From: Deltaproteobacteria bacterium
Lineage (GTDB): Bacteria > Desulfobacterota > Desulfobacteria > Desulfobacterales > JAHEIW01
DNA length: 53,144 nucleotides
Direction of reading: 5' to 3'
NCBI GenBank assembly: GCA_024639185.1
Contig: JAHEIW010000017.1
Span: 1-53,144, forward strand
The notes beneath the pieces are model-generated. The model did not search any database. It saw nothing but the letters and a program-made list of their open reading frames with translations, and had not been told where the DNA came from. How positions within the stretch are numbered: position 1 is the first letter of the stretch; every line of letters starts with the position of its first letter. This document shows, in pieces, positions 31,071 to 40,590 of this stretch. A program made the position numbers and the translations under genes.

Positions 31071-34000
31071 TTAGGGTGGTGTAATAGAATCCGATGTCTC
31101 CACATTTAAACTCGAATTATAGATATATCCGAGCTTGGTCACATTGGTAACCGTAAATATAAAGGTACCCCCATCTTTCTTTTCGGGTGATTCCAGCATG
31201 ACTTTCCCATCACTACCGGTTGTGCCCATACTGGTTCCGCTCACGGCCCCGGACCAATCGCCGGAAACGATCGCCCCTGAAATGTTTGCGCCATCCACAG
31301 ACCGAATCCACACGGTTGCCTGGCCCCAGCGTTTGGTAGCATGTTTTCGATATCCCATTGCGATATCCTGAACATACATGACATTCGACGTTGTCGTGGC
31401 AGATGCCTCGGGCGACCAGTCAGTTTCATTCTGACTGGCTGACTTGTCACGCGCTTTGACGCGATAGGTATAGGACGTAGTGGATGACAACCCGGTATCC
31501 GCGTAGGTGGCGCTGTCCTGCCAGCCGCTGTCGCTCCCCCCGCCGGCGGTGCATTCAAAATAGTATTCCACACCGCTCGGATCGCTGGCGGTGGACGCAG
31601 TCATCCGGATGGAGTAGGGCCCGTCTGCTGTCGGTGGGCCCGCCCACGTCATGGGGTCCGGGGTTGGCGGGTCCGTGTCATTTCCACCGCCCAACAGTTT
31701 CAACGTCACGATCAAATCCGGTGTGTCGTCTGCCACCAAATGGTTGCAAGTAAGGGGATTGATGGTGACGGCGGTCGGAGAGTCGGTGCCAAATGTAGCG
31801 GTGTCATATTGATTTAAAAGATTTCCCAGGAAGTCAACGATGAATGCCTGCCCGCCCAGATCGACAAGCAACAACTTGTCTGTTCCCGGCACGTGAGCCG
31901 CACCTTTGACATTGTCTATGATTCCGAAGATGTCGATACTGGACACCCAGTTGCCATTTTGATCGACCAGGAAGACCTTATCTCGCCCCAGGTCGGGGAT
32001 CGCTAAGTGGTTGTCGTAAGTTCCACTTGCCGTTGTCCCTATAAACGCCACGTCCTCTGGGGTGGTACCATTGAAGTCGGCCGAAACATCCGTAGAGAAG
32101 GAGCTGATGGGATTACCGGAAAGATCAAAGTATTTTATCTCATCACTAAATTTATCGCTAACGGCAAGATGATCTGCCCATGTTCCGGTTTGAACCAGAG
32201 TCACACCCGTGGGTGAGCCGCTAGGCATCGCAAGACTGGTAAGTAGATTTCCCGCCAGGTCCGTCATGTAAAGCGTGTCACCCATATCAACAGTGATCAG
32301 TGCACCGCCGGCCGGGACGGCTGTGAGTTTGAAGCTTTTTCCCTCCGGCAGATAGCCTACCCCTTCGAGGCTAACAGAACCGTATGCACTGGTGGAAAAC
32401 TCCGCAATCTTTGTGTCCGGGGCGTAGTCGGCATCGCAGGCTGGCTCGCAAATCGCTTCGATCTGAACATCATCAAAGTAAAAGTAACTCCCAGTGCTAA
32501 AGCCAGAGCCCAGGAAACGAATCTGGGTATTGGCGGAAATGTAGGCGGTGATGTTATATGAATATGTGCCGGTTGCATCGCTTTGGTCAAAAGTGTCCAG
32601 GGAAACCCAGAGTGAATTGTCGTCATCCCATACCGACAAATTGATCGAGCCGCCGCCGTCATCAACCTTTTGATATTTATACCAGAAAGAGAGCGTCGCG
32701 AAGCCGGCATCGCTCAAGCCGGCCGTACGGCTCACACCCAAGCCATCGATACTACCCTCGATTCTGCCGATGCGCAGGGCATTGGGGGACGAACTACTGT
32801 TTGATGTATTAACTACCCGCACGAGACCACTACTACTACCATCCGACTCGCCCTGCTCCTGCCAGCTATTGCTCCAGTCCTCGCTTCCATTGTTGCCGCT
32901 GTAGGAGATGGTAGTGAACTCATCGCGAAAGTTTCCGGCCGTGCAGGGAGAGATAATGATCGTGACCTCATCGAATGCTGATAAATTGCTGTCGTCCGCT
33001 GTTAGCACCAGCACATACTCGCCTACATCTGAGAACCGGGCAACCGTGTCCACCGATGAGGAATCGTCGATATTGACTGTGCCGGGTCCACTGACCACGC
33101 TCCAGGTGGTTGTAACTGTCGCCGGCGGATTCGGCAGCCCATCATCGGTCACAGTTCCATCCAGGTCCACTTGATTGATTGGCAGATAAATAGTCTCATC
33201 CAAGCCAGCGTCCACTGTAGGTGGCTGATTTGTCACTATGCCGCTTCCCGTCCCACCGGATCTGGGCACATTGGCCTCGGTAAGATCAAATGCCAATTCG
33301 TTCTGGACCGAGATGTTTGACTCAAGGAGAATGCCAGGATCGCCCTTTAACCGCTCACCGTCCCAGAGGGAATAACGAAGATCATTTGTATTATTTTCGA
33401 CCAGAAGGATGATCTTTTCAGATTGGGAGATGGGAAGAAGGCGAACCAACCAGGGTTGGTTTTGAACGTCCGGTCCCGGCTCTATTGTACTATCAGCAAG
33501 GGCTGTGCCCTTTTTCCATGCGAGGGACCGCACGATCGGTGAACCCGAACTCCATGGGACCCAGACAACCAGCGCATCTTCACCGGAAGCCTCCCAAGCA
33601 ACATCAACACCCTGTTGGACTTGATTGGCATTGTCGGTCTCGACCTCGCGGGAATCAGGCCAGGCCGTCCCATCCCAGATACCAACTTGAACGTCATAGA
33701 ACTTGTCTACCCCGGCCACAACAATATGATCGCTGGTCGGATCGCTGGCAGTGCGAAGAAAATATACGTTATCAGGAAAAATGGGAACGATATTTTCAGG
33801 ACCCAACGTGACGCCGTTCCAGACACGGATTTTAGGCGTCGCCGACCAAACAGTCCAAATCACCAGCGCGTCGCCGCTTTGTTGTTCATAAACAATCTCC
33901 ACGGTACCAGGTTGGTCTGAGTGCGTGCTGGTCTCGATCACTCCCAAATCCGTAAACACCGATCCATTCCATAGAAAAAGCTGAAGATCGAAAAGCGAGT

Positions 34001-34865
34001 TCACAGTGGCAATCAGGATTTGGTCATTGCCTGGGCACGGAGCCATGACGACCAACCTTGCTGCACCGCCTGCAAGATTAAAGGCGGGCTGAGCGGAGGC
34101 ATGGATCCAGGCAGTCCCGTCCCAGATGTTATAGCGCACCGTGGCTGTCCCATCAGTGCGACCGACCACCAGTGCCCGGCCGGATTGGCTCTCATAGGCG
34201 ATGTCAAAGCACTTATAATTATTGTTAGCATCCTGGCCGAATGTATGCGGGTTGCCCCAGGAAGTGCCATCCCAAACCACGAGGTTGATGTCATCTGGGC
34301 CGTCGATGGAACCCATAATGATTTCTTTGCGAACCGGACAGCCCTCCATCTCCACCCAATACACTGTGGGTATGGGTATATTCGGCGTGTCGGCTGGATC
34401 GGTCCAATGGGCGCCGATCAAACGACGATATTGTATGGTAGGCGTCATTGTTCTTGCATAAGCGCTTAAGACATTCGAAGGGATAATGTACTGCACATAG
34501 CTTTGCTGGGTGGCAATATCCCCCATAGCTCCTACAGTAGCTACGGTGGCAAAGGTTGTCTCGGTGGGCATTCTGACATTGTAACCATAGCGGCCATCTC
34601 CCAAAGAATGCATGTAATACTTATCGGATTCCGGTGTAAATCCAGGATCGTTTAACATGAGCCACAATGCGTGATTGGCGGCACTTTCAGCCAGGTAATG
34701 CGCCTGCATGCTGGTCCTGCGGTTTAGCGTGACAGACGACATAAGACCGACCTTGTATATGAAGGCCAAACCCATGGTACTTAAAATGGCCAACAGCACT
34801 AAAATCGCCATATAACCGATTCCGGCCTGCGATTTGATGAGTATGTTGAATTGGGGTCTTTGCAA
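31071..34865 (-). CDS. Giant PilX/MshP-like minor-pilin protein with adhesin-like multidomain tail
   Basis: A 1264-residue protein. Residues 1-130 look like PilX/MshP pilus-assembly proteins: a hydrophobic helix (about 16-40, AGIGYMAILVLLAILST) and YLAESAANHALWLML. Next come seven W-(D/N/K)-G repeats (W198, W248, W299, W349, W397, W450, W501; spacing near 50), suggesting a seven-bladed propeller. Then a PKD domain (about 546-640, PPTVDAGLD to LVLTADDSN), a jelly-roll (645-805, FRDEFTTISYSGNNGSEDWS), a second propeller-like region (815-1045), Fn3 (about 1068-1160) and an Ig-like tail (1161-1260, SGAIVSGDWSG). It is probably a tip or surface adhesin carried by the pilus. In MSHA loci the matching genes are separate (mshP and mshQ). 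Confidence 0.85.
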   Translation of the reverse strand: MQRPQFNILIKSQAGIGYMAILVLLAILSTMGLAFIYKVGLMSSVTLNRRTSMQAHYLAESAANHALWLMLNDPGFTPESDKYYMHSLGDGRYGYNVRMPTETTFATVATVGAMGDIATQQSYVQYIIPSNVLSAYARTMTPTIQYRRLIGAHWTDPADTPNIPIPTVYWVEMEGCPVRKEIIMGSIDGPDDINLVVWDGTSWGNPHTFGQDANNNYKCFDIAYESQSGRALVVGRTDGTATVRYNIWDGTAWIHASAQPAFNLAGGAARLVVMAPCPGNDQILIATVNSLFDLQLFLWNGSVFTDLGVIETSTHSDQPGTVEIVYEQQSGDALVIWTVWSATPKIRVWNGVTLGPENIVPIFPDNVYFLRTASDPTSDHIVVAGVDKFYDVQVGIWDGTAWPDSREVETDNANQVQQGVDVAWEASGEDALVVWVPWSSGSPIVRSLAWKKGTALADSTIEPGPDVQNQPWLVRLLPISQSEKIILLVENNTNDLRYSLWDGERLKGDPGILLESNISVQNELAFDLTEANVPRSGGTGSGIVTNQPPTVDAGLDETIYLPINQVDLDGTVTDDGLPNPPATVTTTWSVVSGPGTVNIDDSSSVDTVARFSDVGEYVLVLTADDSNLSAFDEVTIIISPCTAGNFRDEFTTISYSGNNGSEDWSNSWQEQGESDGSSSGLVRVVNTSNSSSSPNALRIGRIEGSIDGLGVSRTAGLSDAGFATLSFWYKYQKVDDGGGSINLSVWDDDNSLWVSLDTFDQSDATGTYSYNITAYISANTQIRFLGSGFSTGSYFYFDDVQIEAICEPACDADYAPDTKIAEFSTSAYGSVSLEGVGYLPEGKSFKLTAVPAGGALITVDMGDTLYMTDLAGNLLTSLAMPSGSPTGVTLVQTGTWADHLAVSDKFSDEIKYFDLSGNPISSFSTDVSADFNGTTPEDVAFIGTTASGTYDNHLAIPDLGRDKVFLVDQNGNWVSSIDIFGIIDNVKGAAHVPGTDKLLLVDLGGQAFIVDFLGNLLNQYDTATFGTDSPTAVTINPLTCNHLVADDTPDLIVTLKLLGGGNDTDPPTPDPMTWAGPPTADGPYSIRMTASTASDPSGVEYYFECTAGGGSDSGWQDSATYADTGLSSTTSYTYRVKARDKSASQNETDWSPEASATTTSNVMYVQDIAMGYRKHATKRWGQATVWIRSVDGANISGAIVSGDWSGAVSGTSMGTTGSDGKVMLESPEKKDGGTFIFTVTNVTKLGYIYNSSLNVETSDSITPP

Positions 34866-34876
34866 AAGGACTGTCC

Positions 34877-35737
34877 TTACTTCACTCTTTTTCCAGTTTT
34901 TTGGAATGTGTTTCTGGGATAAACGTATTCTGTGAAAGTGATAGTTTCACCGTCATCACCGGTCAGCGTCAGAGTTATTAAGATTTTTTCAGGAGCTTCA
35001 TAGTTAACCTGGAAGGATGTAACATGACTTGATAGGTCGGTTGCCTGACCCAGTTTGGGTATGGATTCCCGGAGCGTATTTGTTCCGCTGTCGAAGCGAT
35101 ATATCACGGGAAAGAGCCCGCCCTCTCCAAAGCTCCCATCTTCATCATCATCCGCATATGAACCCTCATCAACAACTCCGTCGCCATCATCGTCTATCCC
35201 TTTGATACCCGGGGCGCCGTCCCCATTTGTATCCGCTGTGGGGTCCTCGTCGATATTGCCATCACCATCGTTGTCAATACCATCCAGTGGATCCTCATCC
35301 ACAATTAAGTCCTCATCGTCGTTTGCGTCTCCAAATCCTTCATCAATAAAGCCATCGCCATCATCATCGATGCCATCGATCCCATGATCGCCATCCTCAT
35401 CAATATCCCATGCGGTGTCCTCGTCAATTCGTGGGAAAAGGGGGTCGTCAAAATAAAAGTCATTGTCGTCATTGATCCGACCTGAAAATGCCAATATATC
35501 TCTTGTTGGCGAATGTGCGTTGGGAATCAAGAGATAGGTAGAGCGCTTGACCCCATCGGTCATGCGCTCCATGGCAATCAAGCCTTCATGATACAGCTGG
35601 AATCGCACCGAGCCATTTTTGTGGGATTCGAGAAGAACTGACAATAAGGGTAAGGCAGCGGCGGCAATGATTCCCAATATGGCTGTGGCAAAAAGCAGCT
35701 CAACCAGGGTTAGGCCTTTGTGGTTGATTCGTTTCAT
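34877..35737 (-). CDS. PilW-like minor pseudopilin with embedded calcium-binding-type repeats
   Basis: A 286-residue pseudopilin. The class III signal HKG/LTLVELLFATAILGIIA is at 6-25, so cleavage by prepilin peptidase should follow G8. The globular part is normal for PilW except for an insert at about 103-207 made of aspartate-rich repeats: DIDEDGDHGIDG, GIDDDGDGFIDE, GIDNDGDGNIDE and GIDDDGDGVVDE. These DxDxDGxxD motifs are EF-hand-loop-like, as in thrombospondin type 3 repeats. It overlaps the downstream pseudopilin gene by 4 bp (ATGA). The insert could make pilus folding or contact calcium-dependent (inference). Confidence 0.88.
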   Translation of the reverse strand: MKRINHKGLTLVELLFATAILGIIAAAALPLLSVLLESHKNGSVRFQLYHEGLIAMERMTDGVKRSTYLLIPNAHSPTRDILAFSGRINDDNDFYFDDPLFPRIDEDTAWDIDEDGDHGIDGIDDDGDGFIDEGFGDANDDEDLIVDEDPLDGIDNDGDGNIDEDPTADTNGDGAPGIKGIDDDGDGVVDEGSYADDDEDGSFGEGGLFPVIYRFDSGTNTLRESIPKLGQATDLSSHVTSFQVNYEAPEKILITLTLTGDDGETITFTEYVYPRNTFQKTGKRVK

Positions 35738-36147
35738 ATTTTGCCCACCAAACCCTCATGATCGATTAAGATGGTTGTCAGGCTGTGATTTGCTGCACCG
35801 GCCACCGATACTGTCACCTGTTTTGCTGTCGGTTCCGGGAAAGTATCGCCATCCAGATCAACTGCCGACACAGTCCAATGAATCGTATAATTTTGTCCTA
35901 TGACCGTAACGGTCTCTGATCCGTCACTGAGCTCAGCAAACGGTTTTCCCACCAGCAATTCCATTCGACTGCGCAGATAGCCGTCTAACGGCATTCGAAC
36001 CGCCTCTTCATCGATAACCGCATAAGAGTTTGAATACAGATACATGATTACCGACGCCAATAGCCCCAGCAGCACCACAGAAAGAAGAACTTCCACGAGG
36101 TTGAAACCACTGTTTGTGTCTATATGTTTTTTCAGGTTGAAACGCAT
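35734..36147 (-). CDS. PilV-like minor pseudopilin
   Basis: About 137 residues from an ATG at 36147; the frame is open further to 36171 with non-ATG starts. Class III signal NSG/FNLVEVLLSVVLLGLLAS, cleavage after the glycine, with E5 of the mature helix present. The short globular part (SNSYAVIDEEAVRMPLDGYL, then a beta-rich half with TVTVIGQNYTIHW type strands) fits PilV/GspI-type minor pilins. It overlaps PilW by 4 bp. It would help to start pilus assembly and carry the large adhesin protein. Confidence 0.85.
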   Translation of the reverse strand: MRFNLKKHIDTNSGFNLVEVLLSVVLLGLLASVIMYLYSNSYAVIDEEAVRMPLDGYLRSRMELLVGKPFAELSDGSETVTVIGQNYTIHWTVSAVDLDGDTFPEPTAKQVTVSVAGAANHSLTTILIDHEGLVGKI

Positions 36148-36196
36148 TTCCAATATAAACTTGCTCCTCAAACGCTGGTTGTTTACCTATACGCTT

Positions 36197-36793
36197 CTAA
36201 TTGCTTATCGTTACCTTGCCGGTCAGCTGGTCCAGGGTGACGACGATCTGACGGGCTCCCAGGGTCAATGTGGCCGTGCCACCATGCGAAGGTGCGCCCA
36301 TCGTATCGAAGTAGACAGGATTGTCATTACCGAAATCTGATTGGGTGATGTCTATCCCGCTAAATCGATGCTCATTTTTAAGTACAATTAGATAATCAAA
36401 CCCTTTGTTTAAGGGATGCGGTATGGGTTCGTAGGACCCGCTTTCGATATCGCTTGCAAGCAGCACGTCCCCCCCGCTAAACAGGTCAGCAGATGATTTG
36501 TAATGTCTTAAGCGAATTTTATCTGCGGGTTCGTCGATTACCACTTTGGTATTTCGGCCAGAGGTCTTGGCGCTTAGCTGAGCATATTCCAGGGCATTAA
36601 CGACCTCTTCGGCGGCACCGGATAGCCGTGCTTCAACCAGCGCTGAACTCAGCTGCGGCCAGCTGAGCATGACAAATATTCCCAATAGTAATAAGACAAT
36701 TAGAGTTTCTAAAAGGGTAAAACCGGCAAATAATCGCCGATTCAGGCTGGATATTGCAGAAATCGCATGTGATCGGTTTTTTGTTGTTTGCAT
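36197..36793 (-). CDS. FimT/GspH-like minor pseudopilin
   Basis: About 198 residues from an ATG at 36793 (a TTG lies four codons upstream). Class III signal FAG/FTLLETLIVLLLLGIFVML with glutamate at mature position 5. The following EVVNALEYAQLSAKTSGRNT helix and the later strand GGTATLTLGARQIVVTLDQ are typical of GspH/FimT pseudopilins. It lies between the major pilin gene and PilV, separated from the pilin by a strong hairpin. It should act as an assembly initiator. Confidence 0.87.
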   Translation of the reverse strand: MQTTKNRSHAISAISSLNRRLFAGFTLLETLIVLLLLGIFVMLSWPQLSSALVEARLSGAAEEVVNALEYAQLSAKTSGRNTKVVIDEPADKIRLRHYKSSADLFSGGDVLLASDIESGSYEPIPHPLNKGFDYLIVLKNEHRFSGIDITQSDFGNDNPVYFDTMGAPSHGGTATLTLGARQIVVTLDQLTGKVTISN

Positions 36794-36906
36794 TTCAAAT
36801 GACAAGATTTCATTAAAGACCCGCTAATATCGAAAAACCCCTCTTTCTCTACAATGCTAACCTTCCGTCTCGCGATTCTGCCACAAGACTAAGGGGTGAC
36901 ATATTG

Positions 36907-36932
36907 GGCCCTCTCCCTAATGGGAGAGGGCC
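36907..36932. terminator. Strong hairpin between the major pilin gene and the minor pilin genes
   Basis: A perfect 11-bp stem GGCCCTCTCCC/GGGAGAGGGCC with a TAAT loop, about 105 bp after the pilin stop codon. There is no T-tract on either side. It could stabilise the pilin mRNA or partly stop transcription, so that pilin is made in excess over the minor pilins. Confidence 0.6.
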
Positions 36933-37036
36933 GTAACAGAAGGGTGTATGCTAACCTAACCAAGTAAATATGCCAAAATTTAAAAACATCATATGACCGC
37001 AAATACAGCCTTGTGTAGCTGTATTGCGACAACGCT

Positions 37037-37570
37037 TTACAAAGTATTGTGGGGAACTGTGGCATCGTTCGCAAAAAAGACCCCGGTCATAGGATGAAAC
37101 GCCCAGCCAGTTTCAGGTGCTATTAGGGTTCTGTCGGTGATAACCGCCATATCGACGTCACACGCGATGGTTGCCAGATTATTGTACGGATTGGTTGGCA
37201 AATCGGTCGTTTTAAGATACGGGCCATATAAGAAAGGGTCGCCTTTGCTCGTATTTGTCTGACCATTGATGTCTGTATATTGCGTCAGTTGGGCTATAAA
37301 TGCTGCAGGAGCATTAGCATCAGTGGTTGCTGTCGTTCCATTGGTCTCAGAGTAAGCCCCGGGGTAACGCTCATTATGTTGATGGTAGTAAAGTTCGACG
37401 GCATTGCGTATGGTGCCCAGATTAGATTGCAGTGTGTTCAGCCTGGCATCTTCGGTTGATACGCTGATCTGGGGAATAATCAACATCGCCAAAATCCCCA
37501 GCAGCAAGACAACAATGAGCATTTCGATCAAGGTGAAACCGGCCTGTTTATTGCGTTTCGTCCGTATCAT
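37037..37570 (-). CDS. Major pilin/GspG-like pseudopilin
   Basis: A 177-residue pilin with AGGAGGG eight bases upstream of the ATG, the strongest ribosome site of the locus. Class III signal KQAG/FTLIEMLIVVLLLGILA, cleavage after G11. The alpha-helix continues through LNTLQSNLGTIRNAVELYYHQHNERYPG, a pattern of GspG-like and MshA-like pilins. The C-terminal part has a single-cysteine (no disulfide loop) and ends with a beta region containing GWAFHPMTGVFFAND. Position between the PilC and minor-pilin genes, and the following hairpin, support its being the main subunit. Confidence 0.87.
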   Translation of the reverse strand: MIRTKRNKQAGFTLIEMLIVVLLLGILAMLIIPQISVSTEDARLNTLQSNLGTIRNAVELYYHQHNERYPGAYSETNGTTATTDANAPAAFIAQLTQYTDINGQTNTSKGDPFLYGPYLKTTDLPTNPYNNLATIACDVDMAVITDRTLIAPETGWAFHPMTGVFFANDATVPHNTL

Positions 37571-37674
37571 TCAAATTCCCTCCTGTTTAAAAAATCCTTG
37601 TAGAATTATAATTTTTAGTTTGTTCTGAACATATTATCGGTAAAAATATAAAAACCTTTAAGATATTGTTGAAC

Positions 37675-38820
37675 CTAATGCAGCGCTTGGGCCAATTTGA
37701 ACATGGGTAGTACAACCGATGAAACAATCACCCCGACCATTGCACCCATCACAACCAATGCGATGGGTTCAATCATGGTCGCAAAATTTTTCAGCTCGTG
37801 ATCGACTTCGGCATCATAAAACTTCGCCAGGCGCAGCATTACCTCTGGTAAATTGCCAACTTCCTCGCCAGTGGCAACCATCTGTTTGACCGAATCGAGA
37901 ATAAACGGGTATTCGGAAAAAGGTTGGGCAAACTTGCCCCCCTCTCGAACATGGTCTTGGATTCTTTGAATGAAGTGCTTAAAATACCGATTTTTGATTG
38001 TGTCGCATGTAACATCCAGTGCCTGGAGAATCGGAACTGCACTTTCCATCAGATGACCCAGCGTCCGTAACATACTACAAGTATTCACCTTATTGGATAG
38101 TCTGGATAATAATGGCAGCTTTATGAACGACCAGTCGATGATGATTTGTCCGCGTTCGCTATTTTTAAATAACATCAATCCGAAGATACAACCGACGAAA
38201 CCGATCAGATAGATCCACCAATGTGCCCTTAACGAAGCACTCGCAGCCATTAAAAAGCGTGTGGTGAACGGTAGGATATGCTCTTTGCCTTCAAAAAATG
38301 CCGTAAACTTCGGCAATACGCCAACCAAAACAAAAATAACGACTAAAAATCCCAGGCCACATAAAAACATCGGATAAGTTAGTGCTGATCTTAGTTGCGT
38401 AAGCAAAGCCTGGCGCTTTTCCTGCATTTCAACCATTCGGTTCAGTATTTCATGCAGGAATCCACCGGTCTCCCCCGCCTTTACCATGCTTTTATACACA
38501 TTATTAAATACTTGCGGATGGCGTTTCATTGCATCTGATAGCTGCTGACCTTCCTCAACATCACGATGCAAGCTTTGAATTACTTTTTTAAAATCCGTAT
38601 TTTGGGTCTGATTGCGGATGGCTTCCAATGCATTTTTTAAGGGCGTGCCAATCTCCAGCATCAGTGAAAGCTGAGATGTAAAAAATATCACCTCTTTGGT
38701 TTTGATCGATTTGCCAAATAAGCGGTACTGAGCCAGTGAACCTTTTGATCGCTTTTTCGGTGTTGCCCTAACAGGCTTTGAGGGTATATGTGAAATTTTT
38801 TGATTGACCGTAATTGCCAT
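37675..38820 (-). CDS. Inner-membrane platform protein of the PilC/GspF/MshG family
   Basis: A 381-residue protein with the two-fold repeated T2SSF domain (about 42-165 and 245-367) and three membrane segments (about 150-170, 200-220 and 350-375). Typical sequences are VIFFTSQLSLMLEIGTPLKNAL, YKSMVKAGETGGFLHEILNR and the matching VKQMVATGEEVGNLPEVMLRLA of the second repeat. It couples the ATPase to pilin assembly. It is preceded by 60 bp from the ATPase gene and followed by the pilin gene, the order seen in MSHA loci (E-G-A). Confidence 0.93.
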   Translation of the reverse strand: MAITVNQKISHIPSKPVRATPKKRSKGSLAQYRLFGKSIKTKEVIFFTSQLSLMLEIGTPLKNALEAIRNQTQNTDFKKVIQSLHRDVEEGQQLSDAMKRHPQVFNNVYKSMVKAGETGGFLHEILNRMVEMQEKRQALLTQLRSALTYPMFLCGLGFLVVIFVLVGVLPKFTAFFEGKEHILPFTTRFLMAASASLRAHWWIYLIGFVGCIFGLMLFKNSERGQIIIDWSFIKLPLLSRLSNKVNTCSMLRTLGHLMESAVPILQALDVTCDTIKNRYFKHFIQRIQDHVREGGKFAQPFSEYPFILDSVKQMVATGEEVGNLPEVMLRLAKFYDAEVDHELKNFATMIEPIALVVMGAMVGVIVSSVVLPMFKLAQALH

Positions 38821-38880
38821 TTTCTCTTTTTATCTCCAAGTGCTCTCTCGGGGAATAGGCCATTTGCGGATGGAAACGCA

Positions 38881-40590
38881 CTAGGTGCCCATAGAAGTAA
38901 CCCGAGCAGCCTCTTCCATGGTCGTGACACCTTCGATAACTTTTTGATATCCTAAACTTTTCAATGTCTTATGACCATTTTTATGTAAATAGTTTTGGAT
39001 TTCATCCACGGTCGGATTGTTTAGAATCAGGGACTGAAGACCCTGGTCTAATTCCAATAACTCGTATATTCCGGTGCGGCTTTTAAACCCGGAGTCATAG
39101 CAGGTAGAGCACCCTTTGCCTTTATATAGCTGAATGATCTTATTTTCATCTAGCGCTAATGTATTTAACACTTCTTTTGGTGCATAATAATTGGTTCGGC
39201 ATTCAGGACAAATTTTTCGTATGAGGCGCTGTCCCAGTGATGCCAATAGAGACGACGATATCAGATAACTTGGAATTTCCATCTCAAGCAAGCGCGTCAC
39301 CGCGCTGGGCGCATCATTCGTATGCAGGGTTGACAAGACCAGATGTCCGGTTAATGACGCCTGTATCGCCGTCACGGCGGTTTCCCGATCCCGGATTTCA
39401 CCGACCAGAATAATATCCGGATCTTGCCGGAGCGTATGTTTCAGAACTTTAGCAAAAGTAAATCCAATCGATTCTTTGACCTGGATTTGATTAATATTTT
39501 CTAATTGATATTCGACCGGGTCTTCGATGGTGACAAAATTCTTTTCATTGCTGTTCAGCATGGTTATGGCGGAATACAGGGTGGTGGTCTTGCCACTTCC
39601 GGTGGGGCCACAAACGAGGATAAGACCATAAGGCCTTCTGAGAAGAGACTTGAATCTTTTCAGCACTTCCGAGTCAAATCCCAATATATCAATATCCAGG
39701 ATCGCCTGACTTTTATCCAAAATACGCAATACCACTTTTTCGCCGTGAATCCCCGGCATCGAGGAAAAACGCAGATCGACAATGCTTCCAGCCACATTTA
39801 CCTGAATACGGCCATCCTGAGGTATACGTCTTTCGGCAATATCCAAATTTGCCATAACTTTGAGTCTGGAAATCACTGCTGGATGCATTTCAATTTTTGG
39901 CGATATTAAATCATATAATACGCCATCAATGCGTATCCGCACTCTGAATTTACCTCTTTGAGGCTCGATGTGAATATCGCTGGCGCCATCTCGAATCGAC
40001 CGTAATAAAATCGTATTCACCAGGTTGATCACCGGGCTGCCGTCTGCTAATTCAGCCAGCTCACTGATTTCTTCTTCAGAGGTAGCCTGAAGGATCTCGA
40101 GTTCGGATTCATCGATGCTACCCATAACATCATCTATCGCCACATCCATTTGATAACACTCATGAATGGCTTCCAAAATATCGTCGGAGCGGCATGCGAC
40201 AGGCTGAACTTTTAGATGGGTAATTTTTGAAATTTCATCAAAAACGAAAAAAGCGTGAGGATCCGATGTGGCAATGGTCAGAACATTATGGACGCGAAAC
40301 ATGGGAATTACTTTATACGCCAGGGCCTTTTCCTTGGGTAAAACATGTACAATTCGAGGGTCCACCATCCCCTTGCGCAACCAGACGTGTTGGATACCCA
40401 GTTGCTCAATTAATACTTGTTGCAACTCCTCTTCGGTAATCAAACCCTCCTGCAAAAGAATCTGTCCCAGAGGTTGAGATGTATTCTTTTGGATAAGCAG
40501 ACATTTTTCCAGCTCTTCAGGTGTAATTTTTCCCTGACTAATTAAAATTTCACCGAGCTTTTTTCTTTTGGGAATAAGATCTGTTTTCAT
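38881..40590 (-). CDS. MshE/PilB-type assembly ATPase with c-di-GMP-binding N-terminus
   Basis: A 569-residue hexameric motor ATPase. Residues 11-66 hold two tandem MshEN motifs (KLGEILISQGKITPEELEKC and LGQILLQEGLITEEELQQVL), the arrangement that binds cyclic-di-GMP in MshE. Then the N2-linker and the catalytic domain with Walker A GPTGSGKTTT at 328-337, Walker B around IILVGEIRDRE (393-403), and the tetracysteine zinc motif C461, C464, C494, C497. It powers pilus extension. It overlaps the STAS gene upstream by 4 bp (ATGA), so the two are translationally coupled. Confidence 0.94.
   Translation of the reverse strand: MKTDLIPKRKKLGEILISQGKITPEELEKCLLIQKNTSQPLGQILLQEGLITEEELQQVLIEQLGIQHVWLRKGMVDPRIVHVLPKEKALAYKVIPMFRVHNVLTIATSDPHAFFVFDEISKITHLKVQPVACRSDDILEAIHECYQMDVAIDDVMGSIDESELEILQATSEEEISELAELADGSPVINLVNTILLRSIRDGASDIHIEPQRGKFRVRIRIDGVLYDLISPKIEMHPAVISRLKVMANLDIAERRIPQDGRIQVNVAGSIVDLRFSSMPGIHGEKVVLRILDKSQAILDIDILGFDSEVLKRFKSLLRRPYGLILVCGPTGSGKTTTLYSAITMLNSNEKNFVTIEDPVEYQLENINQIQVKESIGFTFAKVLKHTLRQDPDIILVGEIRDRETAVTAIQASLTGHLVLSTLHTNDAPSAVTRLLEMEIPSYLISSSLLASLGQRLIRKICPECRTNYYAPKEVLNTLALDENKIIQLYKGKGCSTCYDSGFKSRTGIYELLELDQGLQSLILNNPTVDEIQNYLHKNGHKTLKSLGYQKVIEGVTTMEEAARVTSMGT

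Noticed and set aside
34013..34469. Open frames on both strands over the giant adhesin gene
   Set aside because: They are shadow frames of a gene with strong domain repetition and have no start signals.
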